64,000 nt of DNA from Cyclobacteriaceae bacterium (GCA_016787605.1 JAEUUE010000042.1:47003-111002); one strand, 5' to 3'; numbered from the stretch's first letter, positions 44,450-54,470 are shown. Numbers and translations are program-made. Notes: a model not told the origin generated them from the letters alone.

Positions 44450-45175
44450 GTGCTCGGAAAACTGGCCAGCAAACTCTATGTCGTGTGGGTACTGTTCGTA
44501 TTCACATTCTTCATGATCCTGTATCTGCCGGGAATCCTCATCCCCTTCTTCCTTGGCGACCGCTTCGGAGACATCAGCTACTGGTTCCTCAAACTCTGGG
44601 CGCGGACGTTCAGCCTGCTCAACCGGATTCCCTACCGCATTCACGGACGGGAAAATATTCGTAAGGGACAAGCGTACATCTACCTCAGCAACCACACCTC
44701 CTACCTCGACATCCCGGGCGTGTGCCTCACGGTGCCGCGCCAGATCCGGCCGCTGGCCAAGAAGGAATTGCTTAAGATTCCCATCCTGGGGTGGATCATC
44801 CGGCACGCCTCGGTGATCGTCGACCGGTCGAACAACGAGAGCCGGCGCAAGAGCATGGAGCACCTGAAGGACGTGCTGCGGCGGGGCATCTCCATCCTCA
44901 TCTTCCCCGAAGGCACGCAGAACCGAAGCCCAGAGCCCCTTCAACCTTTCTACGACGGCGCTTTTCGCATCGCCATTGAAACCCAGCAGCCCATCCTTCC
45001 CATGGTGATCCTCAATGCCGGCAAGCTGATGCCGCCGCGGCGCATGTTTATCCAGCCGGGAACTATTACCATCCGGATCAACCCGGAGATTCCCACCCAG
45101 GGAATGACGTTCGCGGATATTCCCGCCTTAAAAGAAAGAGTTCGCTCGGAGATGCTGGAGATGATGAAGGAGTGA
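44450..45175 (+). CDS. Lysophospholipid acyltransferase, PlsC family (second copy)
   Basis: A 241-residue PlsC-type acyltransferase with the HX4D box NHTSYLD and the substrate motif FPEGTQNRS. It has a hydrophobic anchor in residues 8-40. The start appears to be GTG at 44450. It is distinct in sequence from the plsC near 10.4 kb. One of the two may make phosphatidic acid and the other may acylate another lipid, such as an ornithine or amino lipid. The stop is followed 15 bases later by the first palindrome of a compound element. Confidence 0.88.
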   Translation: MLGKLASKLYVVWVLFVFTFFMILYLPGILIPFFLGDRFGDISYWFLKLWARTFSLLNRIPYRIHGRENIRKGQAYIYLSNHTSYLDIPGVCLTVPRQIRPLAKKELLKIPILGWIIRHASVIVDRSNNESRRKSMEHLKDVLRRGISILIFPEGTQNRSPEPLQPFYDGAFRIAIETQQPILPMVILNAGKLMPPRRMFIQPGTITIRINPEIPTQGMTFADIPALKERVRSEMLEMMKE

Positions 45176-45190
45176 GCCCGGTGCCCGGAA

Positions 45191-45343
45191 TGGGCTAAAG
45201 CCCTTTTGTCTTTCTCTTCCCTTAGTCCACGCCCTAAAGGGCGTGGCTATGAAAGGGCGTGGCAATGAAAGGGCGTGGCAATCAATTGCCCCGGCCTTCA
45301 GGCCGGGGTTAAAGAAAACAAACTGCAATTGGGCTTTAGCCCA
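45191..45343. repeat. Compound palindromic element between convergent genes
   Basis: One complete four-palindrome unit. P1 is TGGGCTAAAGCCC at 45191-45203. P2 is CCACGCCCTAAAGGGCGTGG at 45227-45246. P3 is CCCCGGCCTTCAGGCCGGGG at 45289-45308. P4 is TGGGCTTTAGCCCA at 45330-45343. After P2 the right arm plus GCAAT-GAAA is repeated two more times as 16-base units (45251-45282), and CAATTG stands before P3. The unit ends three bases before the stop codon of rsmG. Confidence 0.85.
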
Positions 45344-45346
45344 TCC

Positions 45347-45973
45347 TCACATCGGGAGGTACACCACCTTCTTGGTGACAAAGAACTCTTCGGAGAAATA
45401 GTCCGTGAGCTCGTAATACCGGTAGGGCCGTTTCAGTTGATTCATCTCTTCATCCAGGTCGCCCCCCTTGAGGTATAAGATACCATTATCGATCGGGTGC
45501 CTGGACTCCCGCTTGACTTTATTGTGCACCCAACCATAGAACTCCTTCATCTGCGTGACGGCCCGGCTCACGATGAAATCGTACTTCCTCTTCAGCTGTT
45601 CGGCCCGTGCCTGCTCCGCTTCCACATTCTTCAGCCCGATAGCCTGGCTGACTTCCTTCACGACGGTGATCTTCTTTCCAATGGAATCAACCAGGTGAAA
45701 AGAGGTCTGCGGAAACAGGATGGCCAGCGGGATGCCCGGAAAGCCGCCGCCGGTACCCACGTCAAGTACCTGGGCCCCTGGCAGGAAATCGATCACTTTG
45801 GCAATTCCCAGCGAGTGCAGCACGTGGTTCACGTACAGGTTGTCGATGTCCTTCCGGCTGACCACGTTAATCTTCTCGTTCCATTCGCGATAGAGCGGTT
45901 CCAGCGCTTCGAACTGGCGGCGCTGGACGTCGGTGAGGCCGGGGAAGTAAGTAAAGACGACCGAGGCATTCAT
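45347..45973 (-). CDS. rsmG: 16S rRNA (guanine(527)-N(7))-methyltransferase
   Basis: A 208-residue RsmG, which methylates N7 of G527 in the 530 loop of 16S rRNA. The SAM-binding motif VLDVGTGGGFPGIPLAILFP is diagnostic, followed by 'FHLVDSIGKKITVV' and 'DFIVSRAVTQMKEF'. The length is typical. Loss of this gene gives low-level streptomycin resistance in other bacteria. The gene converges with plsC across a palindromic element. A variant -7 box, TAGCTTGC, is present at 45992-45999 on the minus strand. Confidence 0.95.
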   Translation of the reverse strand: MNASVVFTYFPGLTDVQRRQFEALEPLYREWNEKINVVSRKDIDNLYVNHVLHSLGIAKVIDFLPGAQVLDVGTGGGFPGIPLAILFPQTSFHLVDSIGKKITVVKEVSQAIGLKNVEAEQARAEQLKRKYDFIVSRAVTQMKEFYGWVHNKVKRESRHPIDNGILYLKGGDLDEEMNQLKRPYRYYELTDYFSEEFFVTKKVVYLPM

Positions 45974-46081
45974 GGCATTCCGGAGAATGCTGCAAGCTAA
46001 GGGCTAAATCGCAGCCGCCAAACACAGGGCACGATTTCCGGAATAACAAGTATCTTCCCCATCCGTTAAATCACTGATCAC

Positions 46082-46873
46082 ATGAAACGCCGCACCTTTA
46101 TCCAATCCGTTTCCACTTCGGCCGTGAGCCTGGGCCTCCCGGCCATGGCGCTGGGTGACGATCAGGCCGGCTCGGCCAATGCGTCGCGGAAGATTTTCGT
46201 CTGGGGCGGGGGTACCGACAAGCCCATTCTCAGCCATCTTATCAAACTGACCGGCAAGGAAAACCCCAAGGTGTGCTTTGTGCCCACCGCCACGGGAGAC
46301 AGCCTGGTAAGCATCACCAATTGGTATTCCCTGGTGGAAGGCCTTCCTCTCCGCCCCCATGTCATGCGCGTCTTCATCAACTCGTATACCACAAAGGAGT
46401 CATTTGAAGAGACCCTGATGAAAATGGATGCCGTGATCGTCGGCGGAGGCAACACCCTTAATATGATGGCCATCTGGAAGAGCCAGGGGATTGATCTCGC
46501 CTTGCGCAAGGCCTACGAGGCCGGTATCCTCATGAGCGGTGCCAGCGCAGGATCGCTCTGTTGGTTTGAGAGCGGCACCACAGATTCTCGTCCAAAAGAA
46601 CTCAGCAAGGTGGAATGCCTGGGATGGCTCAAGCACTCACACTGCCCCCACTATAACGTGGAAGAATTCCGGCGCCCGCTGTATCACAAACTCATTCTTC
46701 AGAAAGAGCTATCTTCCGGTTATGCCTGCGACAACCAGTCGGGCATTTACTTCGAGAATGAAACGTTGGTGCAATGTGTGAGCTCCAACCCCAAAAGCAA
46801 GTCCTTCTTTGTGGAGGTGGTCGACGGCAAAGTGGTGGAACGCGAACTGAAAGCCGAACTGATTTCCGGATGA
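46082..46873 (+). CDS. Exported peptidase S51 (cyanophycinase/dipeptidase E family)
   Basis: A 263-residue S51 serine peptidase with a twin-arginine-like leader (MKRRTFIQSVSTSAVSLGL). The nucleophile is Ser155 in SGASAGSLCWF, with His190 in HCPHYN as the likely partner, and 'AVIVGGGNTLNMM' forms the preceding loop. The family includes dipeptidase E, which cleaves Asp-X dipeptides, and cyanophycinases. The exported form could trim peptides or store polymers outside the cytoplasm. The stop overlaps the ATG of the next gene (ATGA), so the two are translationally coupled. Confidence 0.88.
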   Translation: MKRRTFIQSVSTSAVSLGLPAMALGDDQAGSANASRKIFVWGGGTDKPILSHLIKLTGKENPKVCFVPTATGDSLVSITNWYSLVEGLPLRPHVMRVFINSYTTKESFEETLMKMDAVIVGGGNTLNMMAIWKSQGIDLALRKAYEAGILMSGASAGSLCWFESGTTDSRPKELSKVECLGWLKHSHCPHYNVEEFRRPLYHKLILQKELSSGYACDNQSGIYFENETLVQCVSSNPKSKSFFVEVVDGKVVERELKAELISG

Positions 46874-49464
46874 TGCAAAAACTGGTCCCTGCCCTGGCGG
46901 GTGTTCTCCTGCTTCTGCACGGTTCTCTCCTGGCGCAGGTGAACGGAACGTTGACGGCTCCCAACGGCAAGCCGGCCGCCGACGCGGAAGTATTTATCAA
47001 CCGCTCCTCCTACCGGGCGGTGACCGACGATTTCGGGCAGTTTACCCTGGCGGATGTTCCCCCGGGGTTCCACGAAATCGTAGCCTACAAGAAAGGGTTT
47101 TCGCTCTATCGGGCGCCCATGCGCGTTCAACCCGGCCGATCGTATACGTTGAACCTCAAATTCGCCGATACGGAAGGCAAAGCCCGCGGCAAGAGCACGC
47201 CCGAAACGGAGTCGGCGTTTGCCCAGGCGCTGCTGGGGCCGGAAGGGCTCCTGCTCTTCAACCCGGAAACGACTGTCAAAGCAGAGTCTTCAGGTGGTAA
47301 ATTCAGAGTGCTTTCCAGTCCTGTTATCGTAGAATATCCCAACGCCGGGTACCGCATCACGGCGTACTTTAACCCGCACATTTTCCAGGACATCACCGAA
47401 GCAGCGTACTGCTACCAGGAATACCAGGGTTCCAACGTAAACCAGAACATGGCCATTGAGCGGACACGACTGGCCATGTACCAGGGCTCGCTTCGGCACT
47501 GGCTTACCGCCGTGGTCGCCGGAAAAGCCGCCGAAGATGGCTTCCAACATAACGCCGGGGATGGAACGCCCGTCAGCCCGCCGACAGCCACCCCTTCCGC
47601 AACTGAAGGATATTACCGCATACCAATCAACGGTCCACTGAACGTCCGCTACAAGGACCTGCCCAAGTCTTTGCTCTCCGCCGCTGCCCCCGCCGACGTG
47701 AACACCAACGGTATCCTGATCAATCCCCGAAGCATCGCGATCGATGGCGACATGAATAAATCCGGGCTGGCTTACCAGCTTCCGCTGGACTATCGGCCCA
47801 TCCAGGACATTGAATCTACCTACGCCGAGGCCTTAAGGTACTTCTACGAAAAAATTTATGTACACACTGACAAGCCCTACTATTACCCGGGCGAGCCCTT
47901 GTGGATGAAAGCCTACGTCAACTACTATAACCCGGGGTGGCGTGATTCGCTGAGCGATGTGTTATATGTAGAGGTGATCAACGGAAAGAGGGAGGTGCAG
48001 GTAGAGCGAATTCTCCGGATCGAAAACGGAGTGAGCCAGGGTGATTTCATACTTCCCGACTCGATCGAAGAGGGCATGTACTACCTCCGGGCCTATACCA
48101 ACCTGCGCCGCAATTTTGGCGACTCTGGCTTGTTTACCAGGCCATTGCAGATTCTCCGGAGAACTGATCGGATTGATCCTGCCTATCAGCAACCGTCGCA
48201 GGCTGCCGTGGGCCTGGCGGTTCAGACCGATAAAGGCAGGTACCGGGTGCGCGATAAAATCACCCTCCAACTCAAACTTGACGAGGCGCTGGTGGCTTCC
48301 GGGGCCAACCTGTCGGTGGCGGTTACGGATGCCGCCCAGGTGATCGCCATCCCCGCGAAGCAGACGATCCTGGATGTTCTGCCGATCGACCCGAACGAAA
48401 TCCCGCGTATTGACGAACTGAATCGAAGAATCGAGCGCGGCGTAAGCTTTTTCGGTCAGTTCGTCAACAATAAGGGCGAACCGGAGAAAACACAACTGAG
48501 TTTCATCCAGTGGAAGACCGGCGACGTCCTCAGCGTGGAGACCGATGACGAGGGAATGTTCTGGCAAACAGGACTCCAGTTCACCGACAGCGCCATGTTC
48601 TCCTACAAGTCAGACAAAGCCAAAGGCAGGGCCTATGGTTCGGTGAAGGTTCTTCCCCGCGAAGTGCCTGCACTGGAAGGTGTGGCTCCGCCGCTGGCCC
48701 CGATTGTCCGGGCCGGCACTGCGCAGCGTATATTCTCCGAATACGAAGTACCCAAAGACAGCAAGCTGCTGGAGGAAGTGGAGATTGTGGGCCGGCGGCC
48801 GGAAGACACGGAGTTCGAACGCTCCAAGCGCCGTCCCTATGGGAGGGCCGACTATGTGCTGACGTCCAAGAATCTTAATGTCAATTCCGGAAATCTGTTA
48901 CTGGCCCTGGTGGGCAAGGTACCTGGGCTGGTGGTCAACCCGACGCAGGGCACCGTCTACTTCGGTCGTGCCTATGGGTCATCCGTCACCCAACCGCCCA
49001 ACCCGCTGGTTACCATCAATGACGTACCCATGGCGGGCGATGCGGGCACCATCCTGCAGACCATCGACTTCAACATCATCGAATCCATTGAGTTTACCAA
49101 GCGACTCAACGTCTTGTACGGCAGCCAGGGCGGTAATGGCGTGATTTCCGTGTACACCAAGTCGGGCGCGTCGGTGGACGATACAGATCCGAACTTCCAG
49201 ACCATCAAGTTGCCCGGCTTCTCGAAGACGCGAAAGTTCCAGGCGCCGGAATACGACAAACCACAGGATAACAGCCAGGCCGACTATCGGTCTACCCTCT
49301 ATTGGAATCCTGAAGTCATTGTCGACGCGGCTGCCGGCGTGGCCACCGTTACTTTCTTTGCTTCCGACCTGGCCGGCGACTACCGGGTAGTGGTGGAAGG
49401 CGTTGCCGGTAATGGGAAGCCGCTGCGGGCCGAAGCGCTGGTATCGGTGGAAGAGAAACCCTAG
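46870..49464 (+). CDS. Exported carboxypeptidase-regulatory, MG2 and TonB-plug domain protein
   Basis: An 864-residue protein with a signal peptide (MMQKLVPALAGVLLLLHGSLLA, from the ATG at 46870). Residues about 24-110 form a carboxypeptidase-regulatory-like fold ('GTLTAPNGKPAADAEVFINRS'). Residues about 320-430 resemble the alpha-2-macroglobulin MG2 domain ('YVHTDKPYYYPGEPLWMKAYV'). Residues about 650-770 match the TonB-receptor plug ('LLALVGKVPGLVVNPTQG', 'YGSQGGNGVISVYTK'). Only about 80 residues follow, so there is no beta-barrel. Such proteins are common and uncharacterised in Bacteroidota. The S51 peptidase overlaps its start, suggesting a peptide-related task. Confidence 0.83.
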   Translation: MMQKLVPALAGVLLLLHGSLLAQVNGTLTAPNGKPAADAEVFINRSSYRAVTDDFGQFTLADVPPGFHEIVAYKKGFSLYRAPMRVQPGRSYTLNLKFADTEGKARGKSTPETESAFAQALLGPEGLLLFNPETTVKAESSGGKFRVLSSPVIVEYPNAGYRITAYFNPHIFQDITEAAYCYQEYQGSNVNQNMAIERTRLAMYQGSLRHWLTAVVAGKAAEDGFQHNAGDGTPVSPPTATPSATEGYYRIPINGPLNVRYKDLPKSLLSAAAPADVNTNGILINPRSIAIDGDMNKSGLAYQLPLDYRPIQDIESTYAEALRYFYEKIYVHTDKPYYYPGEPLWMKAYVNYYNPGWRDSLSDVLYVEVINGKREVQVERILRIENGVSQGDFILPDSIEEGMYYLRAYTNLRRNFGDSGLFTRPLQILRRTDRIDPAYQQPSQAAVGLAVQTDKGRYRVRDKITLQLKLDEALVASGANLSVAVTDAAQVIAIPAKQTILDVLPIDPNEIPRIDELNRRIERGVSFFGQFVNNKGEPEKTQLSFIQWKTGDVLSVETDDEGMFWQTGLQFTDSAMFSYKSDKAKGRAYGSVKVLPREVPALEGVAPPLAPIVRAGTAQRIFSEYEVPKDSKLLEEVEIVGRRPEDTEFERSKRRPYGRADYVLTSKNLNVNSGNLLLALVGKVPGLVVNPTQGTVYFGRAYGSSVTQPPNPLVTINDVPMAGDAGTILQTIDFNIIESIEFTKRLNVLYGSQGGNGVISVYTKSGASVDDTDPNFQTIKLPGFSKTRKFQAPEYDKPQDNSQADYRSTLYWNPEVIVDAAAGVATVTFFASDLAGDYRVVVEGVAGNGKPLRAEALVSVEEKP

Positions 49465-49473
49465 ATCGATAAC

Positions 49474-50403
49474 ATGAAACACGTCCTGATCGCCAGCCTC
49501 CTATTGGTGTCACTCACGTGCGGAGGGCAACAACGTGCCGACACTCTTTTCCAGTTTGACATTTCACATTCTCGCTACCCGCTGGGAAAAGGCCCGGTGA
49601 TTCTGCTGGATGAAGCGCACCACAACTTTCATACAACTACCGGTCGGTTCCGTCCCTTTTCCGACTTTCTCCGGAAAGACGGTTATGTGGTTAAAGGCAA
49701 TGCGCAACCTTTCACCCCTGAAGTACTGAGGTCTTCCCGGATTCTCGTCATCGCCAATGCGCTTAATGCCGCCAATATTAATGCGTGGACGTTGCCCACT
49801 CCCTCGGCGTTTACCGAGGACGAAATTCGATACGTCACCGAATGGGTGAAGGCCGGCGGTTCCCTCTTCCTCATCGCCGATCACATGCCTTTTCCCGGCG
49901 CAGCAGAAAAGCTGGCCGCCGCTTTCGGCTTTACTTTTTATAACGGGTTTGCCATGCGCAAGAAAGGTGACATTTCTCCCGGCGGCGCACTCAATCGCCC
50001 GGATATCTTTACGCCCGGTCATGGCCTCATCGAAGGACCCATCACGCTGGGCAACCAACCCCATGAGAAGGTCACGTCGGTGCGGACGTTCACCGGCCAG
50101 GCGTTCGGCATTCCCGCCCATGCCACACCTCTGATCGTGCTTGACGACGACTTTGAACTCCTGCTACCCAAGACCGCCTGGCAATTTGCCACGGAGACTA
50201 CCGTGCAACCGGCCGCCGGGCTGGCCCAGGGTGCCAGCCTTCAGCAGGGAAAGGGACGCGTGGTGGTTTTCGGCGAGGCCGCCATGTTCTCGGCACAGGT
50301 GCAGCGCGACTCAGTACGAATGGGGATGAATGCGCCGGATGCCAAACAGAATCCCCAGTTCCTGCTGAACATCATTCACTGGCTGGATTCCCCGAGACCG
50401 TAG
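49474..50403 (+). CDS. Exported DUF4350-like protein
   Basis: A 309-residue protein with a signal peptide (MKHVLIASLLLVSLTCGG) that may be lipidated at Cys16. The body looks like a class I glutamine-amidotransferase-like fold: 'VILLDEAHHNFHTTTGRF', 'ILVIANALN', 'YVTEWVKAGGSLFLIADH' and 'GRVVVFGEAAMFSAQV'. The match to DUF4350 is from memory. No catalytic cysteine is in the expected elbow, so it may be a binding protein. It follows the MG2/plug gene nine bases later and converges with the sigma factor gene. Confidence 0.78.
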   Translation: MKHVLIASLLLVSLTCGGQQRADTLFQFDISHSRYPLGKGPVILLDEAHHNFHTTTGRFRPFSDFLRKDGYVVKGNAQPFTPEVLRSSRILVIANALNAANINAWTLPTPSAFTEDEIRYVTEWVKAGGSLFLIADHMPFPGAAEKLAAAFGFTFYNGFAMRKKGDISPGGALNRPDIFTPGHGLIEGPITLGNQPHEKVTSVRTFTGQAFGIPAHATPLIVLDDDFELLLPKTAWQFATETTVQPAAGLAQGASLQQGKGRVVVFGEAAMFSAQVQRDSVRMGMNAPDAKQNPQFLLNIIHWLDSPRP

Positions 50404-50412
50404 GACGAAAAA

Positions 50413-51021
50413 TCAGATGTGGTCCTTCTTGTTCTTGACCATGTCGTACATCAACTCACGCGCACGGTGCAACTGGGCCTTGACCGTACCCAGGGGAGCC
50501 TCGAGTTCGGCGGCAATCTCCTCGTACGACAACTCATTGAAGTAGCGAAGCCGGACCAGCTTCTGGTATTTCGCGGGCAACATGCCCACGAACACCTGCA
50601 TCAGCTCTTCCTTCTGCATCCGAATGGTCTCTTCCTGCGGGTCGAGATTCCGATCGGGTACATCGATGGAAACAGACTGGCCATCGTCATCCGTCCAGGT
50701 GTTCTCGATACTGAGCGTATTGATCTTCTTCTTCCGGATATAGTCGATGGTATTGTTGGTGGCGATTCGAAAGAGCCAGGTGCTGAAGGTGAAGTCCTTC
50801 TTAAAACGATGGAGGCTCCGGAACGCTTTCGCAAACGACTCGATCATGAGGTCTTCGGCGTCGTCGACGTTGCGCACCATCTTGAGGATCATGTGGTACA
50901 CGGGCCGCTTGTAGCGCTGCAGCAACTTGGCAAAAGCCTTATCATCCCCGCCAACCGCCCGGTCGATGAGTTCAAAGTCTTCCAGCGCTTTGGACGAAAA
51001 GCGGTTTTCTAGTTCTTCCAT
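50413..51021 (-). CDS. RNA polymerase sigma factor, ECF subfamily
   Basis: A 202-residue ECF-type sigma factor. Region 2 spans about residues 33-98 ('YHMILKMVRNVDDAEDLMIE', 'FSTWLFRIATNNTIDYIRKK'). Region 4 spans about 140-195 ('LPAKYQKLVRLRYFNELSYE', 'APLGTVKAQLHRARELM'). The start overlaps the end of the GT2 gene by 13 bases. No anti-sigma factor is adjacent, so its control is not evident here. It may be one of the general ECF factors of this group. Confidence 0.92.
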   Translation of the reverse strand: MEELENRFSSKALEDFELIDRAVGGDDKAFAKLLQRYKRPVYHMILKMVRNVDDAEDLMIESFAKAFRSLHRFKKDFTFSTWLFRIATNNTIDYIRKKKINTLSIENTWTDDDGQSVSIDVPDRNLDPQEETIRMQKEELMQVFVGMLPAKYQKLVRLRYFNELSYEEIAAELEAPLGTVKAQLHRARELMYDMVKNKKDHI

Positions 51022-52121
51022 CGAATTCGTTTGGATGCTAACGCCGACAGGCCCGTTCCAAGATAGTAAATGGCATAATTAAAATCTAAAAGCGGCGTTT
51101 TCCACGCCTCGAAGGGTTCCCCCATCTTCCGGGAGGCCCGGTGTATCAGGATGGACAGCAGCAAAACCCTGAGCACGAATCCGATCCAGGCGAAGTATGG
51201 GAGCGCCGGCGGCAGCAAGGTCACGGGCAGCAGCGCCCAGCTCAGGATCCACGTCGAAGCAAACAGGCCGAGCCTCCAGCGATCGCGCCAGCGATAGTAC
51301 TTGCCGACCGACAAGTGCCGCCTCTTCTGGTGGAAGAACGACGCCCAGGTCCGCTTGGGCAGGGAACGCATAAGGGAGGCATCGCCGAGGCTCACCGCCG
51401 TGTTGGCTGCGGTCGCATGGCGATTGACAAAAAGGTCATCGTCGCCGCCGGTCACGGCCAGGTGGCCGTTGAACCCTTTGTTGTCGAGGAACAGCGCCTT
51501 CCTGTAAGCCAGGTTTCTGCCGGTACCCATGTAGGGCGATCCCAGGAGGGCGCGTCCCACAAACTGGATCGCGGTGACCAGCGACTCAAACCGGATAAAT
51601 GCATTGAGGTAGCCCGGTTCCCGGTAATACGGTGAATAACCGATCACAATTTGCTTGTCGGGCATCATGCGGGACGCCATCGACCGGATCCACTGATTTC
51701 CGGAGGGCCTGCAGTCGGCGTCGGTGAGCAGGACCCAGTCATGCAAGGCCGCCTTCAACCCGAGCGTAACGGCGTATTTCTTCCCGGTCAAATGATCGGG
51801 AAGGTATTTCACCCGCACCATTTTCAGCCGAGCGTGCTGGCGGGTGGCCTCCAGGAGGTAGTCATAGGTGCCGTCGTTGCACCGGTCTTCGACCACGATC
51901 ACTTCAAAGTCGGGATAATCCTGGGCCAGGAGCAAAGGCACAAGCTCTCGCAGGTTGGCCTCTTCATCATGAGCGCACACGACCACCGACACCGGCGGGG
52001 TGGCGCCGGCCGTTTCGATAGGCCTCTTCCGAAAGGCATACGTATAGCGGCCCAGGTAAATGAGCTGCACCGCCACCACAAGACAGGCTATAAGTGTGAG
52101 AAGAAGATACACGGCGCTCAA
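51009..52121 (-). CDS. Membrane glycosyltransferase family 2
   Basis: A 370-residue GT2 enzyme with one N-terminal helix (residues 1-22), a GT-A domain and two or three C-terminal helices. The GT-A motifs are VCAHDEEANLRELV, VVEDRCNDGTYDYL, LLTDADCRPSG (the DxD) and GGDDDLFVN (the base). A QKRRHLSVGKYYRWRDRW segment corresponds to the QxxRW of processive enzymes. It probably adds a sugar to a lipid or polysaccharide at the inner membrane. It overlaps the ECF sigma gene by 13 bases, an unusual and perhaps regulated pairing. Confidence 0.87.
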   Translation of the reverse strand: MSAVYLLLTLIACLVVAVQLIYLGRYTYAFRKRPIETAGATPPVSVVVCAHDEEANLRELVPLLLAQDYPDFEVIVVEDRCNDGTYDYLLEATRQHARLKMVRVKYLPDHLTGKKYAVTLGLKAALHDWVLLTDADCRPSGNQWIRSMASRMMPDKQIVIGYSPYYREPGYLNAFIRFESLVTAIQFVGRALLGSPYMGTGRNLAYRKALFLDNKGFNGHLAVTGGDDDLFVNRHATAANTAVSLGDASLMRSLPKRTWASFFHQKRRHLSVGKYYRWRDRWRLGLFASTWILSWALLPVTLLPPALPYFAWIGFVLRVLLLSILIHRASRKMGEPFEAWKTPLLDFNYAIYYLGTGLSALASKRIRWKN

Positions 52122-52210
52122 AAGAGCCCAAAGATAGACGAATTAACTTCCGCCCGGCCGATCCGTTGTAGCAAAATTGACCCCTGCAGGCACCCGGCAC
52201 GGTACGCTGA

Positions 52211-53365
<1,155 letters not shown>

Positions 53366-53369
53366 CGGC

Positions 53370-54470
53370 ATGAAGATCCTGGATCGCTATATTCTCAAGA
53401 AGGTCCTTTCCACGTTTTTCTTCGTGGTCCTCATTCTTATGGCCATCATCACGGTCATCGATGTGACTGAAAAGATGGACAAGTTTGCCAAGAATAACCT
53501 GGACAGCTCAACGATCCTGGGCTATTACCTCGACTTCGTTCCCTGGATTGCCGGTCTCATCACTCCGATCACGATCTTCATCGCCATCATTTATGTCACG
53601 TCCCGACTGGCCAGTCACACCGAGATCATCTCCATCCTGAGCAGCGGCGTGAGTTTTCGCCGGCTGTTGCTTCCCTACTTCCTGGCTTCAGCGGTCATCG
53701 CGTCGATCAGTTTCGTCCTCAACGGCTGGGTAATCCCGGCGGCCACAAAGTCGAGGTTGGCCTTCGAATTGCGCTATTTCAATAACCGGTACTACACCAC
53801 AACCCAGAATGTTCACCTTCAGGTGGCACCGCAGGTCTACCTCTTCATCAAGGATTACAACAATGTGTCCAACATCGGCTACCAGTTTACCCTGGAGCGA
53901 TTTAATGATAACGTCCTGCTGGAAAAACTCACCGCAGAAACCATCAATTGGGACACCACCAAGCGCACCTGGACCCTGAGCATTTGGAGGATACACCGGG
54001 TCAACGATGTGTTCACCTCTGCGGCCGCCACCAACCCCGAGACGTTTGTAACCTACGGGCAACGGCTGGATACCGCGCTGGCCATTTCCCCCAAGGACTT
54101 TGAAGCGCAGGAAAGGAGCTATGAAGGCATGACAACGCCCGAGCTAAGGGAGCACATCGCCAAACTTAAATTCCGCGGAGCGACCGGTGTGGGGATGTAT
54201 GAAGTGGAGCAGCACATCCGGTTGGCGGCGCCATTTACGACGTTCATCCTGGTCTTCATGGGGGTAACCGTTTCTTCACGGAAGAGTCGTGGGGGTACCG
54301 GTCTGCAAATCGCGCTGGGCTTCGTGCTGGCCTTCATCTTCATCCTTTTCTTCCTGCTGACACGGCGTTTTGCGGAAACGGGGAGCCTTCACCCGGTAGT
54401 CGCCGCCTGGATTCCCAATATTATTTTTGCGGTGGTCTCCCTCGTCCTGTATCGCTTTACCCCGCGATGA
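53370..54470 (+). CDS. LptF/LptG family lipopolysaccharide export permease
   Basis: A 366-residue YjgP/YjgQ-family protein, a membrane subunit of the Lpt machine that pulls lipopolysaccharide out of the inner membrane. The start is the ATG at 53370 (MKILDRYILKK). Helices lie near residues 10-33, 55-76, 95-120, and three more after residue 275. Between them is a periplasmic beta-jellyroll of about 150 residues. 'EIISILSSGVSFRRLLLPYF' is a family signature. It lies between tgt and an EamA gene with four-base spacing or overlap on each side. The distinction between LptF and LptG is not certain. Confidence 0.9.
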   Translation: MKILDRYILKKVLSTFFFVVLILMAIITVIDVTEKMDKFAKNNLDSSTILGYYLDFVPWIAGLITPITIFIAIIYVTSRLASHTEIISILSSGVSFRRLLLPYFLASAVIASISFVLNGWVIPAATKSRLAFELRYFNNRYYTTTQNVHLQVAPQVYLFIKDYNNVSNIGYQFTLERFNDNVLLEKLTAETINWDTTKRTWTLSIWRIHRVNDVFTSAAATNPETFVTYGQRLDTALAISPKDFEAQERSYEGMTTPELREHIAKLKFRGATGVGMYEVEQHIRLAAPFTTFILVFMGVTVSSRKSRGGTGLQIALGFVLAFIFILFFLLTRRFAETGSLHPVVAAWIPNIIFAVVSLVLYRFTPR

